From contig CAIWKO010000016.1 in assembly GCA_903913285.1 (NCBI GenBank), forward strand, positions 1 through 40,241: a stretch of DNA of 40,241 bases, written 5' to 3'. Positions within the stretch are counted from its first letter, which is position 1, and the number at the start of each line of letters is the position of its first letter. Positions 26,327 through 35,658 of this stretch are shown here, one piece after another. The DNA is from an uncultured Bacteroidales bacterium (GTDB taxonomy: Bacteria; Bacteroidota; Bacteroidia; Bacteroidales; CAIWKO01). The translations under genes and the position numbers were made by a program. The notes beneath the pieces were generated by a model that searched no databases, had not been told where the DNA came from, and saw only the letters and a program-made list of their open reading frames with translations.

Positions 26327-27466
26327 ATGAATCCGAAGGAAGAAAAAGAAAAAGCAGTCTGGCGACAGGAAAAACTTCTGGAAATTAAACAGGAACTACA
26401 AAAAAGTGAAATCATCGATAAGTTTATGGAAAAGACTTATCCGAATTCAAAGGAAGCATTTATAGATGAATATGCTTCAGCGAAAGTTACTTGGCTTGAA
26501 TGGGGAGCCAAACAAATGGAATGGAACGAAACGGAAGATCTTCAATGGTTAGAAGATGCCAGAAAGCGCCTGAAAGAAATACAGCAGAAAAAACTGTTCG
26601 ATGTACAATGTTTGTGGCGTGCCGAAAAAATTACTATTGACCAAATAAAACTTACAATTGATTTCATGTATTGGGAAGATAATATACTAAACTGTCCATT
26701 TATTGATCCGGTCAGTGAAAACGATCTGGAAATGTATATTAGCTATTTGCAGACCGGGAACTTTGAACAGGAACAATGGTTTTTAGATCGGTGGCAAGAT
26801 TATGAAAAAATAAAAGAAGCCTATAATGATGAGAATTCTGAACGCAACTTTCCGGAATGGTATGAATTTCATAACAGCCGTACAGGATTGTCGGCCTATA
26901 TGCTTTTTCCAGATATCAGGGGCGATAAAGAGAAATTTTATAGAAATTTATGGTCGGAGGAATTGAAGAAAAAAACAAAAGAAGCAGAGAAAGAAAAGAA
27001 GCAGGAGAAACAAATAGCTTCCTTTTTTGCTCCCCTAGTTGATATGAATACGGAAAGGCGCCCTTATTTAAATTACACTAAAAAAGGTTGGATGACATGG
27101 TTTGTAAACACGTATGAAGACAAACAAACCCAGGAGGCATTTCAACGTTTTGGTGGCGAGCCCCGATTTGATGATTATGATGAATATTTGGCGAACGATC
27201 TGGAATTGTTGGCAAGATCTGGAAAGGTTATTCCCATAACCGGATGGTTCGATTGGAAAGAAGCCATACATAAGACTGCTGACACTTATCGCCGCGAAAA
27301 AATTATTGAAGCTTTGCCTTCAGCTTACCAACAATATCGTGTTAGCGTGGATATGAACCTTCCGTTCGAAACTATAGATTCAGTAGTAATGTACTGGGAT
27401 TGGTATCGTGAATCCATACTTCGTGGACGAGAACTCAACGGAGAACCGAGAGATTTTGATTTCTGA
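26327..27466 (+). CDS. Unrecognised protein, second of a tandem paralogous pair
   Basis: 379 residues, a paralogue of the preceding protein: FIDEYASAKVTWLEWGAKQM, KKLFDVQCLWRAE, NCPFIDPVSENDLEMYISYL and WKEAIHKTADTYRREK line up in order with its counterparts. Identity is low, so the duplication is old. It is Trp- and Tyr-rich with many acidic and basic residues, has a Lys/Glu-rich hinge (KKKTKEAEKEKKQEKQ) near 218-235, and no membrane segments. It lies 70 bases after the first paralogue, probably in the same transcript. Function unknown. A structural or binding protein specific to this lineage is plausible. Confidence 0.8.
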   Translation: MNPKEEKEKAVWRQEKLLEIKQELQKSEIIDKFMEKTYPNSKEAFIDEYASAKVTWLEWGAKQMEWNETEDLQWLEDARKRLKEIQQKKLFDVQCLWRAEKITIDQIKLTIDFMYWEDNILNCPFIDPVSENDLEMYISYLQTGNFEQEQWFLDRWQDYEKIKEAYNDENSERNFPEWYEFHNSRTGLSAYMLFPDIRGDKEKFYRNLWSEELKKKTKEAEKEKKQEKQIASFFAPLVDMNTERRPYLNYTKKGWMTWFVNTYEDKQTQEAFQRFGGEPRFDDYDEYLANDLELLARSGKVIPITGWFDWKEAIHKTADTYRREKIIEALPSAYQQYRVSVDMNLPFETIDSVVMYWDWYRESILRGRELNGEPRDFDF

Positions 27467-27551
27467 GAATTGGTAATTTGTTTCTCAGTAACAAAGAAAA
27501 TTAAGGATGAGAAATGATTTTACAAGAAGTCTGCAAATATCGACCATCAAA

Positions 27552-27782
27552 CTAAATTGAATGAGGTAATTCATTTTCATCGATTAACTTTTCATTTTTT
27601 TGCACATAAGCTATATAAGCATTGTGGTCTTTAATAATTTTTATAATAAAAATTATACCAATCATTGTGCCGATTGCACCTAGAACTATTGTTGCCGGTT
27701 TGGTATTAAATAGTTTCCCTTTTGGCGTTAATGGCACTGGTTTACCAAAAGCTTGAGTAAACATTAAATATTTTTCTTCCAT
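27552..27782 (-). CDS. Small single-pass membrane protein
   Basis: 76 residues with one hydrophobic helix at about 30-50 (ATIVLGAIGTMIGIIFIIKI) and a charged C-terminus (YVQKNEKLIDENELPHSI). It starts 2 bases after the stop of the upstream gene, so it is co-translated with the zinc-finger protein. No family was recognised. Confidence 0.65.
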   Translation of the reverse strand: MEEKYLMFTQAFGKPVPLTPKGKLFNTKPATIVLGAIGTMIGIIFIIKIIKDHNAYIAYVQKNEKLIDENELPHSI

Positions 27783-27784
27783 TT

Positions 27785-28225
27785 TTACAAAGTTTTAATT
27801 CTGATAAATACATAATCTTTCGACTCCCATGTCATAACATAAGGTCCAAATTCAACAATATATACGCCGTCTGATTTTCCGGCGGAAAAGCGATATGAAT
27901 AAGCTTTGGCATTAAAGTCTCTTTTTCTTAATTCATCGATATTAACCAAAAGCCCCTCCCGACCTATTCTCATTGAACTCAAGATACCAATAGACTTTTT
28001 TAAATCTTCTATTTTTTTTCGCATAATGTTACCTGGAATTTTCAGTTTCATCAAGTCCGGAATTCGGCCTAACCTATCAAAGTCCTTAATATCATTGTTA
28101 TATTCCTTTCGACATTCAGGATTACAGTATTCATCACGTTTATCATCAACGATGAATACTGATCCGCAATTTTTACAAGTATCTGTCGGTTCTAAACCGG
28201 CATTAAAATTTTCTTCTGATTTCAT
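27785..28225 (-). CDS. Small protein with N-terminal treble-clef/zinc-finger motif
   Basis: 146 residues. C-x2-C at CKNCGSVF and C-x3-C at YCNPECRKEY, 13 residues apart, form a single zinc-binding knuckle of the kind seen in HNH-like and DUF2116-type fingers. The C-terminal 90 residues (KIEDLKKSIGILSSM, then beta strands ending YVMTWESKDYVFIRI) are unrecognised. It is probably a nucleic-acid-associated accessory protein. It is followed closely by the small membrane protein. Confidence 0.7.
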   Translation of the reverse strand: MKSEENFNAGLEPTDTCKNCGSVFIVDDKRDEYCNPECRKEYNNDIKDFDRLGRIPDLMKLKIPGNIMRKKIEDLKKSIGILSSMRIGREGLLVNIDELRKRDFNAKAYSYRFSAGKSDGVYIVEFGPYVMTWESKDYVFIRIKTL

Positions 28226-28293
28226 AATTTATTTGTTTTTAAATTAATAAGAATTTTGTGTTTTATTTTTTTGGAATTTCTTTAGTTATATTT

Positions 28294-28659
28294 CTATTTA
28301 TTCTTTCCTCTACTGTTATGCTTCTGAATCATTATATTCTGAGCATCTTCAGTCATCTGCTTAATGGTTTTCGATTGATTGGACAAAAGCCAGGCATCTA
28401 TTTCAGATTTTAAAAATATTATACGCTTGCCTGACTTATGAAAAGGCATAGTTCGCTTATGTGTTTTGGAGTAAATATCACTCAGGGAAGGATGCGTTGG
28501 TAGATATTCAATGAGTTCTTTAGTGTCAAACCACCGGTCCTTTGATTCTTCATTATTCTTATTTTCAAAATTTTTCATCATGCAATCAGACATAAATTGC
28601 ACAATTTCCAATATTTTTTCTACGGCCTGCGGAAGGTCGTTATGAGTTAGTCCAGCCAT
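28294..28659 (-). CDS. Excisionase-like HTH DNA-binding protein
   Basis: 121 residues. The central domain WFDTKELIEYLP...MPFHKSGKRIIFLKSEIDAWL fits the HTH_17/excisionase layout (winged helix with a KxGKRIxF wing and a terminal WL helix). A helical N-terminus and a basic tail (IMIQKHNSRGKNK) flank it. Such proteins in Bacteroidota accompany integrative elements. The tail has a relic homologue at 5265-5357. No integrase lies nearby. Confidence 0.8.
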   Translation of the reverse strand: MAGLTHNDLPQAVEKILEIVQFMSDCMMKNFENKNNEESKDRWFDTKELIEYLPTHPSLSDIYSKTHKRTMPFHKSGKRIIFLKSEIDAWLLSNQSKTIKQMTEDAQNIMIQKHNSRGKNK

Positions 28660-28897
28660 AATTTGAATTTTTAATTATTAATTTTTTGAAATGGTAGATT
28701 AACCAGAATAATCTCTGACTAAAATTATTGATTAACCATAATAAACCAAATTCAACCACATCCGGAAAAAGAAAACCTTCTGTAATAATAATATTCTCCG
28801 TGGATACTCTATAGATTAATATTTCTATATTTAATCCAAACTCAAACCATGAATTGTGATACTTTCTTTGGAGCAGAATTATTTTGGTCAATTCCAT
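28640..28897 (-). CDS. Possible small protein overlapping the HTH gene start
   Basis: 85 codons, hydrophobic and aromatic-rich (FGLLWLINNFSQRLFWLIYHF), preceded by an A-rich AATTAAAAATGG start context typical of Bacteroidota. Its last 20 bases overlap the HTH start at 28659. No family was recognised. It could equally be a chance ORF in AT-rich DNA. Confidence 0.35.
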   Translation of the reverse strand: MELTKIILLQRKYHNSWFEFGLNIEILIYRVSTENIIITEGFLFPDVVEFGLLWLINNFSQRLFWLIYHFKKLIIKNSNYGWTNS

Positions 28898-28954
28898 TTT
28901 TAATTGAATTTGACCATAAAGGTAAATCAGGCAAAAAGCGATAAAATCCTTTTT

Positions 28955-29971
28955 TTACTTTTGGGAATTTTGGGAAATTTCTGAAATAAGATTTTTTAAA
29001 TCTTGACGATATCTATTCTCCGTCTTATACATGTTTTTGCGAAATATACTGCCATCTTTGTAAACATTCAGTCCAAGAAACTTTTTATTTAAAAGTGTGG
29101 CTTTATTTGCTTCATTTGTATGTTTAATAATAGATTTTCTCTCCAATTCTTCCATCCAGATTCCCATAGCACATTTCGATTTCCCTATGTAGCACATCTC
29201 GCTATTTATTAAGGGTGGATCTGTTTTTCTCAGGGCATCAATATAAGCGTCAATCAGTGCAGGATTATAAAACAATTCCTCAAATGAGGTTATCTCAATA
29301 AAGTGACTGTTTCTTCCTTTACTTTTATTATTATTTTCGTTCTTCTTATCTTCTAATTTTTTTAGAATGCTAATAATTTCTTTAAGGTCCATCGAATAAT
29401 CTTCACAGTTTTTGTGAACAATATAATTTTTTTGGAGGTTAAACTGGTTAATAATAGAAGTTACCTGATTTTTATAAACGTCCTGTCCTACTGACTTGTT
29501 GGAGTCTTTTATCTTCTGTACCCATTGCATAATTATCCCCTGTCGGGAATTTTCCTGGAATGGACTATTATTTCTTATGTTGCGCAAAACTATTTTCTCA
29601 ATGAAGACTGGAAAATGCTTTGCTTTAAACTCATCAAAACCAATTAGATTTTCGTAATGATAATCCAAAAATGCCTCTATTTCCCAATCCTCTCTTATGA
29701 TAAGTTCGAGAGTGATACCAATTTGAAAGAAAGGATTATCTGAAGATATTATCAGCGTACCGGTATTTTTATGCTCCTTATAACTTGGGTACTTCCATTT
29801 AGAATCCGGTCCAAGAGATTTATAATAATATTCCGCAAGTAAATAGAGGTTTTGAAAATATTGCCTTTTATCAAAGCCCTCCGTTTTTAGAACTCTGGTA
29901 TTTGATGAAGCAATGAATTCCAGCTCTTTAATAGTCTTTAGGATATTGATATCATAAGGGTCAAATTTCAT
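28955..29971 (-). CDS. Unrecognised 338-residue protein, first gene of the minus-strand cluster
   Basis: Soluble, charged, mostly helical, with an Asn/Lys-rich linker (KKLEDKKNENNNKSKGRN) near 205-225. The C-terminal third (NKKFLGLNVYKDGSIFRKNM, then a helical tail) could be a DNA- or protein-binding module. The layout recalls accessory proteins of conjugative elements, but no specific family was recognised. It lies about 190 bp from tRNA-Pro and heads a run of minus-strand small genes (29971 to 27552), possibly the relic of an integrated element. Confidence 0.72.
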   Translation of the reverse strand: MKFDPYDINILKTIKELEFIASSNTRVLKTEGFDKRQYFQNLYLLAEYYYKSLGPDSKWKYPSYKEHKNTGTLIISSDNPFFQIGITLELIIREDWEIEAFLDYHYENLIGFDEFKAKHFPVFIEKIVLRNIRNNSPFQENSRQGIIMQWVQKIKDSNKSVGQDVYKNQVTSIINQFNLQKNYIVHKNCEDYSMDLKEIISILKKLEDKKNENNNKSKGRNSHFIEITSFEELFYNPALIDAYIDALRKTDPPLINSEMCYIGKSKCAMGIWMEELERKSIIKHTNEANKATLLNKKFLGLNVYKDGSIFRKNMYKTENRYRQDLKNLISEISQNSQK

Positions 29972-30120
29972 TCTTAGATATGATATTTGTTATTTCGTCT
30001 GAATTAAATAATGAATTTACAATTGATAAAATTAATTATTTTCTTGAAAATAAGACCCAAATTATTCATCTAAAAAAGCCATTCTAAAAACATTTTTGTG
30101 CAAATCTTGTGCACACACAT

Positions 30121-30152
30121 AAAAAAAGGGTTTCAGAAAAACTCTGAGACCC
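30121..30152 (-). terminator. Rho-independent terminator of tRNA-Pro
   Basis: On the minus strand a hairpin with arms GGGTCTCAGA and TCTGAAACCC (one C-A mismatch, loop GTTTT) is followed by seven T. It starts 11 bases after the tRNA CCA end. Confidence 0.85.
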
Positions 30153-30162
30153 TTGTCAATCC

Positions 30163-30239
30163 TGGTCGGGGTGAGAAGACTCGAACTTCCGACCACTTGT
30201 ACCCCATACAAGTACGCTAGCCAACTGCGCCACACCCCG
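30163..30239 (-). tRNA. tRNA-Pro (anticodon GGG)
   Basis: Cloverleaf checked by eye: acceptor CGGGGTG pairing with CACCCCG, D-arm GCGC/GCGT, anticodon stem CTTGT/ACAAG with loop ATGGGGT (anticodon GGG, reading CCC/CCU), T-arm GGAAG/CTTCT with TTCGAGT loop, discriminator A, and encoded CCA. Length 77 with CCA. tRNA genes are frequent integration sites. The flanking minus-strand cluster lies on the 3' side, but I found no second copy of the tRNA 3' end in the window. Confidence 0.95.
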
Positions 30240-30365
30240 AACTTTATCCAAACACAATTCTGTTTGGGCTGACAAAATTACACCTTTTTGCGAATATAAA
30301 AATTATTGCAGGGTTAAATTATCAAATCTCTCAAAACATATTATGTTCCGTATCGCTACAATCAT

Positions 30366-30373
30366 TAAATTTG
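30366..30373 (+). promoter_or_regulatory. -7 box of the TonB receptor operon
   Basis: TAAATTTG lies 23 bp upstream of the ATG at 30397. There is no clear TTG -33 element. The transcript leader would be short. Confidence 0.4.
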
Positions 30374-30396
30374 CACTCTAAAATAGCCTGTTATTT

Positions 30397-32769
30397 ATGA
30401 AAAAGATACTTTTTCCTTTTTGTTTTTCAGTTTTGCTTTTGTTGATAGTAATACCATCGGCAAACGCGCAAAAATTCACCATTAGCGGCTATGTAAAGGA
30501 TGCCTCAAGCGGTGAATTTCTGATAGGTTCAAACGTCTACCTCAAAGAACTTATGAAAGGAGTTTCGACCAACACCTACGGTTTTTTTTCGATCACGGTC
30601 GAAAAAGGCGATTATGATCTGATAACATCATTTGTTGGTTACAAAGACTACGAAGAAAAGATCAAACTCGATAAGAACATAAAACTCAATATAAGCCTTG
30701 AACCGAATGTAATAACCACTAAAGAAGTTGTTATATCAGGTGAACGCGAAGATAAAAACACACAAAGTACTGAAGTCGGTAGGGTTGAAATTCCAATTGA
30801 GAAGATGAAAAAACTTCCCGCTATGTTTGGCGAAGTTGACATAATTAAAGCCATTGAATTAACTCCCGGAGTTCAATCTGCCGGCGAAGGCAACACCGGT
30901 TTTTATGTCAGAGGAGGCGGTCCGGATCAAAATCTGATTCTGTTAGACGAGGCTGTCGTTTACAATGCTTCTCATTTGCTTGGTTTTTTTTCTGTTTTTA
31001 ATGCCGATGCTATAAAAAATGTAGAACTGATAAAAGCAGGCATGCCCGCTAACTTTGGAGGACGTTTGGCTTCGGTGCTCGACATTTCTATGAAAGAAGG
31101 TGATAATAAAAAATTTGATATCGATGGGGGTATCGGGTTGATATCATCGCGGCTAACCATACAGGGACCAATAAAAAAGAACAAATGCTCTTTTATAGTA
31201 TCCGGCAGGAGAACCTATCTAGACCTGATCATTCGGCCATTTCTTAATAGTACGTCCCCGTTTAAAAAAGGTGGCTATTATTTTTACGACCTGAATGCAA
31301 AGGTCAATTACTACTTCTCTGACAAAGACAGACTCTTTTTAAGCGGCTATTTTGGCAGAGATGTATTCTCCTTAAAAGGAGGTTCGACTTTCTCAAATAC
31401 TATTGATTGGGGTAATGCAACAGCCACGGTTCGCTGGAACCATTTATTCAATTCCAAATTATTTTCGAACACGACCTTTATCTATAGCGATTACAGATTT
31501 AATTTACAAGCCGACCAGAATCTTTATCAGATGAAACTCTATTCGGGAATAAGAGATTACAGTGCAAAACTCGATTTTACCTACATACCGGCAATTCAAC
31601 ACAACATTAAGTTTGGTGCTCTTTATACCTATCACATGTTTACGCCCAACAGCGCTTCAGCAAAATCCGATACAACAGTGTTTGATCTGGGTGGGACTGT
31701 AAAACTATACTCACATGAACTTGCCCTTTATGTTTCGGATGATTATGATGTGACCGAAAAAATAAAGATCAGCGGCGGACTGAGATACTCAATGTTTTTC
31801 TTTGTCGGGCCATACAGCCAATACGTTCTTGATAATACCGGAAAAATTTCTGACACTGTAAATTACAGCAGAGGAAGTCTTATAAAAATGTATCAGGGTC
31901 TGGAACCCCGTATTTCTGTAAAATTCGGTATCAAATCCAATTCGTCCATAAAAGCATCGTTTACGATGAACTATCAATACATTCATCTGGTTTCCTACAC
32001 CTCGGTTTCACTCCCAACCGATATCTGGATGCCTTGCACTGCTATTGTGAAACCCCAGATCGGATATCAGTATTCAGTGGGATATTTTCAAAATTTCAGA
32101 AAGAACATGTGGGAAACCTCATTGGAGTTTTATTATAAAGACATGCGGAACCAGATCGAATTTAAAGAAGGTACACAACCCCAGGATAATTTGAAAAACA
32201 ATACCGACAATAATCTTACATTTGGAAGAGGCTGGTCGTATGGTGGAGAGGTTTATATTAAAAAACGACTTGGAAAAACAACCGGTTGGATTGGATATAC
32301 CTTATCATGGACACAGCGTAAATTTCCAGATATCAATCAAGAAAAAGTATTTTTTGCAAAATACGATCGCCGTCATGATATTTCAATTGTTGTTTCACAA
32401 CAGCTTGGCAAACGATGGTCGATCTCGGCTGTTTGGGTTTATGCAACAGGTAATGCAATTACCCTGCCCTTGGCAAGATATTTTTTATCAGGCAATATTG
32501 TTGAAGAGTATAGTGCAAGGAATGCCTTGAGAATGCCTGCTTATCATCATCTCGATATTTCGGCAACTCTGGAAGGTAAAGAAAAACCGGGCAAAAAATT
32601 TCATTCGAGCTGGACCTTTGGCGTTTATAATGTATACGACCGCATGAATCCTTATTACATTTATTTTGAAACTACAGGGTCGCTGACAACATTGGATCTA
32701 AAAACCGTTGCAAAAGAAATTTCTCTGTTCCCGATAATACCATCAGTTACATGGAATTTTAAATTTTAA
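30397..32769 (+). CDS. TonB-dependent outer-membrane receptor with carboxypeptidase-regulatory-like domain
   Basis: 790 residues. The signal peptide (LLLIVIPSANA|Q) is followed by a CarboxypepD_reg-like beta-sandwich (about 26-105: ISGYVKDASSGEFLIGSNVY). Then comes a plug (about 140-235, with ELTPGVQSAGEGNTGFYVRG and GMPANFGGRLASVLDI), then a 22-strand-type barrel ending in an aromatic (SVTWNFKF). Energised by TonB, it imports a ligand that cannot be told from sequence. The next gene, a DUF4249 lipoprotein, is its usual partner. A -7 box lies 23 bp upstream. Confidence 0.92.
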   Translation: MKKILFPFCFSVLLLLIVIPSANAQKFTISGYVKDASSGEFLIGSNVYLKELMKGVSTNTYGFFSITVEKGDYDLITSFVGYKDYEEKIKLDKNIKLNISLEPNVITTKEVVISGEREDKNTQSTEVGRVEIPIEKMKKLPAMFGEVDIIKAIELTPGVQSAGEGNTGFYVRGGGPDQNLILLDEAVVYNASHLLGFFSVFNADAIKNVELIKAGMPANFGGRLASVLDISMKEGDNKKFDIDGGIGLISSRLTIQGPIKKNKCSFIVSGRRTYLDLIIRPFLNSTSPFKKGGYYFYDLNAKVNYYFSDKDRLFLSGYFGRDVFSLKGGSTFSNTIDWGNATATVRWNHLFNSKLFSNTTFIYSDYRFNLQADQNLYQMKLYSGIRDYSAKLDFTYIPAIQHNIKFGALYTYHMFTPNSASAKSDTTVFDLGGTVKLYSHELALYVSDDYDVTEKIKISGGLRYSMFFFVGPYSQYVLDNTGKISDTVNYSRGSLIKMYQGLEPRISVKFGIKSNSSIKASFTMNYQYIHLVSYTSVSLPTDIWMPCTAIVKPQIGYQYSVGYFQNFRKNMWETSLEFYYKDMRNQIEFKEGTQPQDNLKNNTDNNLTFGRGWSYGGEVYIKKRLGKTTGWIGYTLSWTQRKFPDINQEKVFFAKYDRRHDISIVVSQQLGKRWSISAVWVYATGNAITLPLARYFLSGNIVEEYSARNALRMPAYHHLDISATLEGKEKPGKKFHSSWTFGVYNVYDRMNPYYIYFETTGSLTTLDLKTVAKEISLFPIIPSVTWNFKF

Positions 32770-32781
32770 AAATGTCTTATC

Positions 32782-33654
32782 ATGAAAATATCTAACCAAA
32801 GAGTTCTTATCGTAGTATTATTGCTTTTGCTGTTTTCGTCCTGCGAAAAAGATATCACATTTAAACTTCCTGACCAGACCGTAAAGCTGGTTGTTGAAGG
32901 TTGGATCGAACAGGATCAGTTTCCTGAAGTGATACTTACAAAATCGTCTCCCTACTTCTCTCCTATCGATACGGCAGCTCTCCTGAGTTCTATCGTTCAG
33001 GATGCCAATGTTTATATCTCCAACGGGACCACTACCGAAAAGCTCTCGCTGGTATATGATTCTCAATATCCTTTTTTCTTTTATAAAGGCGACACTATGA
33101 AAGGTGAGATCGGAAAAACCTATAATCTTACCATTCTTTATGAAGGAAATACATACACCGCCACTACTTCAATACAGCCGCTTGCAAAATTCGATTCGGT
33201 TTGGTTTAAACTTAATCCCAATAGTGACAGTATCGGCAATGTGTTTGGTTATGCTACCGACGACGGTTCTGTCTATAACTATTATCGTGCCTACACCAAA
33301 ATATTGCATGTAGACACTGATTTTGTTCCGATCTACGGTTCGGTTTGGGATGATAAGTTCTTTAGCGGGCAATCGCTAACGGCTCAATTATATCATGGAA
33401 TTGCCAGCAATATAGTTTCCCCGTCAAGCGGAAACGACCGTGGATTGGGATATAAACTGGGAGATACTGTCATGGTAAAACTATGCACTCTCGATTATGA
33501 AACCTACAAATTTTGGGTTGCTGCTGAATCGGAGATCTATTCGACCGGAAACCCATTTGCAACAACAACCTCAATTCCATCCATGATCTCAGGAGGTGCA
33601 CTGGGTTGTTTCAGTGGATATGGCGCCACGTATAATACTCTTGTTTGCAAATAA
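32782..33654 (+). CDS. DUF4249 outer-membrane lipoprotein
   Basis: 290 residues. A lipoprotein signal ends LLFSSC (lipobox Cys at about 21), followed by the family-typical EKDITFKLPDQTVKLVVEGW and beta-rich repeats (FPEVILTKSSPYFSPID). DUF4249 proteins almost always follow a TonB-dependent receptor in Bacteroidota and are presumed surface-associated components of that uptake unit. It lies 12 bases after the receptor gene. Confidence 0.88.
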   Translation: MKISNQRVLIVVLLLLLFSSCEKDITFKLPDQTVKLVVEGWIEQDQFPEVILTKSSPYFSPIDTAALLSSIVQDANVYISNGTTTEKLSLVYDSQYPFFFYKGDTMKGEIGKTYNLTILYEGNTYTATTSIQPLAKFDSVWFKLNPNSDSIGNVFGYATDDGSVYNYYRAYTKILHVDTDFVPIYGSVWDDKFFSGQSLTAQLYHGIASNIVSPSSGNDRGLGYKLGDTVMVKLCTLDYETYKFWVAAESEIYSTGNPFATTTSIPSMISGGALGCFSGYGATYNTLVCK

Positions 33655-33669
33655 TATAAAATCTATAAC

Positions 33670-34608
33670 ATGACTACAAAAATTGAAAAAGTAAAAGTAC
33701 TTATCATCGGTTCCGGCCCTGCCGGTTACACAGCAGCAATTTATACAGCACGTGCCGATCTGAAACCTGTTTTGTATCAGGGATTACAACCGGGCGGGCA
33801 ATTAACCACCACTACGGATATTGAAAATTTTCCCGGGTATCCCGACGGAGTTGACGGCAACCAAATGATGGAAGATCTGCGTCGCCAGGCCGAACGTTTC
33901 GGAACCGATATACGTTGGGGTGTTATTTCAAGCGTTGACTTTTCGTCGAGACCATTTAAAATAGTTGCCGACGAAACAAAAACCATACTTGCCGAAACAG
34001 TTATTATTGCCACGGGCGCTACTGCCAAATGGATGGGATTGGAATCGGAACAAAGACTCAGAGGTTACGGAGTTTCGGCATGTGCTACCTGCGACGGATT
34101 TTTTTATAAAGGACAGGATGTAGCCATCGTTGGTGGCGGTGATTCTGCTTTGGAGGAAGCCACCTATCTGGCAAAGCTTTGTCGTAAAGTATATCTTATT
34201 CACCGCAGGAATGAATTTCGTGCTTCGAAAGCTATGCAGCATAAAGCTCATAACACTCACAATATTGAAATGCTTTTGGGGTATGTTCCCGTTGAAGTTA
34301 CAGGCGAAAAAAATGTTGACGGGCTTATTGTTAAAAACGTTGAAACCGGAGAACAAAAGAAACTCGATGTGCAGGGATTTTTCGTTGCTATAGGACATAC
34401 ACCCAATTCCGAGATATTCAAAGGACAAGTTGAAATGGATGAAGCCGGCTACATTATCACCAAACACGGAACTACCAAAACCAGTATCAAAGGTGTTTTC
34501 GCTGCCGGTGATATTCAGGACCATGTTTACCGACAAGCCACAACAGCTGCCGGAACAGGCTGCATGGCTGCCATTGAGGCCGAACGTTATCTATCATCGG
34601 ATCATTGA
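33670..34608 (+). CDS. trxB: Thioredoxin-disulfide reductase
   Basis: 312 residues, the low-Mr flavoenzyme that passes electrons from NADPH to thioredoxin. FAD motif GSGPAGYTAAIYTARA, redox CATC (138-141), NADPH motif GGGDSALEEATYLAK with the HRR triad that reads the 2'-phosphate, and the C-terminal FAD motif GVFAAGDIQD are all present. Length is standard. It lies 15 bases after the DUF4249 gene and may be co-transcribed. Confidence 0.97.
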   Translation: MTTKIEKVKVLIIGSGPAGYTAAIYTARADLKPVLYQGLQPGGQLTTTTDIENFPGYPDGVDGNQMMEDLRRQAERFGTDIRWGVISSVDFSSRPFKIVADETKTILAETVIIATGATAKWMGLESEQRLRGYGVSACATCDGFFYKGQDVAIVGGGDSALEEATYLAKLCRKVYLIHRRNEFRASKAMQHKAHNTHNIEMLLGYVPVEVTGEKNVDGLIVKNVETGEQKKLDVQGFFVAIGHTPNSEIFKGQVEMDEAGYIITKHGTTKTSIKGVFAAGDIQDHVYRQATTAAGTGCMAAIEAERYLSSDH

Positions 34609-34659
34609 TAATAAGTAAATGCTCACAATTATCAGAGTTTTCATTTTGGAAACGGAACA

Positions 34660-35610
34660 ATGCAAACAGTTTTAATTACAGGTGCTGCCGGTAATCTGGG
34701 AGGGTTGCTGGCCCAATACCTCAAAGATTCAGAACTGAATTTGAATCTTTTGATGCATCATAAAGATGTTGCTCCTGAATTGAAAACATTGCCAAATGTG
34801 AAAGTATTTAAAGCCGATCTGGAAAACCCTGACACATTATCTCCTGCCTTACAAAATGTGGATACTATTGTTCATTTTGCAGGGATACTGTTTAAACATA
34901 ATCCCGAAAAATTCCTTCCTAAAACCAATACGGTTTATTTCGGTAACCTTTTAAAAAAAGCTATTGAGAACAAGGTGAAACGTATTATTTTGATCAGTTT
35001 TCCGCATGTGGAAGGAGAAACAACTCCCGAAAATCCTGCGAAAGGTATCCTCAACGGAACACCTTCATCCATGCATGCCAAAACCCGGCTGGAAGAAGAA
35101 CGCCTGATGTTTGACAACGATATTGCAGATAAAATTGAATCCGTCTCCTTACGTGTTGGGATGGTTTACGGCAAAGGCATTTTAATGATAGAAGGAGCCC
35201 GCTGGTTCGCGAAACACCATTTGTTGGGGATATGGAGAAAACCAACATGGATACACCTGATTTCTACCATCGACTTTTTAGCTGCATGCAAACAAGCCAT
35301 TATTAATGAAAACATCCGTGGTATTTATCATTTAGGCGACGAAGGCAAACAAACCTTGCAGGAATTTCTGAATGCTGCCTGCACGCAATGGGGCTGCGGA
35401 AAACCCTTGCGTATGCCGGTAGGTTTGATCATGTTTGCAGCACGAACGTTCGAGTTCTGGTCGTGGATGTTTGGAACCAGAAGCCCGCTGACACGCGATT
35501 TCGTTAAAATAGGAATGGCATCGTATTATGGCGACACAAATCGTATGAGAAACGAATTGCTCCCAAATTTAACCTATACAACTTTTAAAGATGGTATCGA
35601 AACCTTATAA
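34660..35610 (+). CDS. NAD(P)-dependent epimerase/SDR-family protein
   Basis: 316 residues of the extended/atypical SDR type: TGAAGNLGG nucleotide motif at 7-15, DLENPDTL, the VDTIVHFAG strand, and a C-terminal substrate domain with GIYHLGDEGKQTLQEFL. At the usual YxxxK site the sequence is SMHAK: the Lys is kept but the Tyr is replaced, so normal SDR catalysis is doubtful. It may be a binding or regulatory member, or use another residue. A free ATG at 34660 with a short purine-rich leader suits the start. Confidence 0.85.
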   Translation: MQTVLITGAAGNLGGLLAQYLKDSELNLNLLMHHKDVAPELKTLPNVKVFKADLENPDTLSPALQNVDTIVHFAGILFKHNPEKFLPKTNTVYFGNLLKKAIENKVKRIILISFPHVEGETTPENPAKGILNGTPSSMHAKTRLEEERLMFDNDIADKIESVSLRVGMVYGKGILMIEGARWFAKHHLLGIWRKPTWIHLISTIDFLAACKQAIINENIRGIYHLGDEGKQTLQEFLNAACTQWGCGKPLRMPVGLIMFAARTFEFWSWMFGTRSPLTRDFVKIGMASYYGDTNRMRNELLPNLTYTTFKDGIETL

Positions 35611-35658
35611 ACAAGCCAGGGGCATCAATAATTTCCAAATAAATTAATACTAAACCGC

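Noticed and set aside
30163-30239. tRNA 3' end duplicated as an att site
   Set aside because: I looked by eye for a second copy of the GGTCGGAAGTTCGAGTC region in the window and found none.
33928-34536. 202-codon minus-strand ORF
   Set aside because: Lies antisense within trxB, whose motifs are complete.
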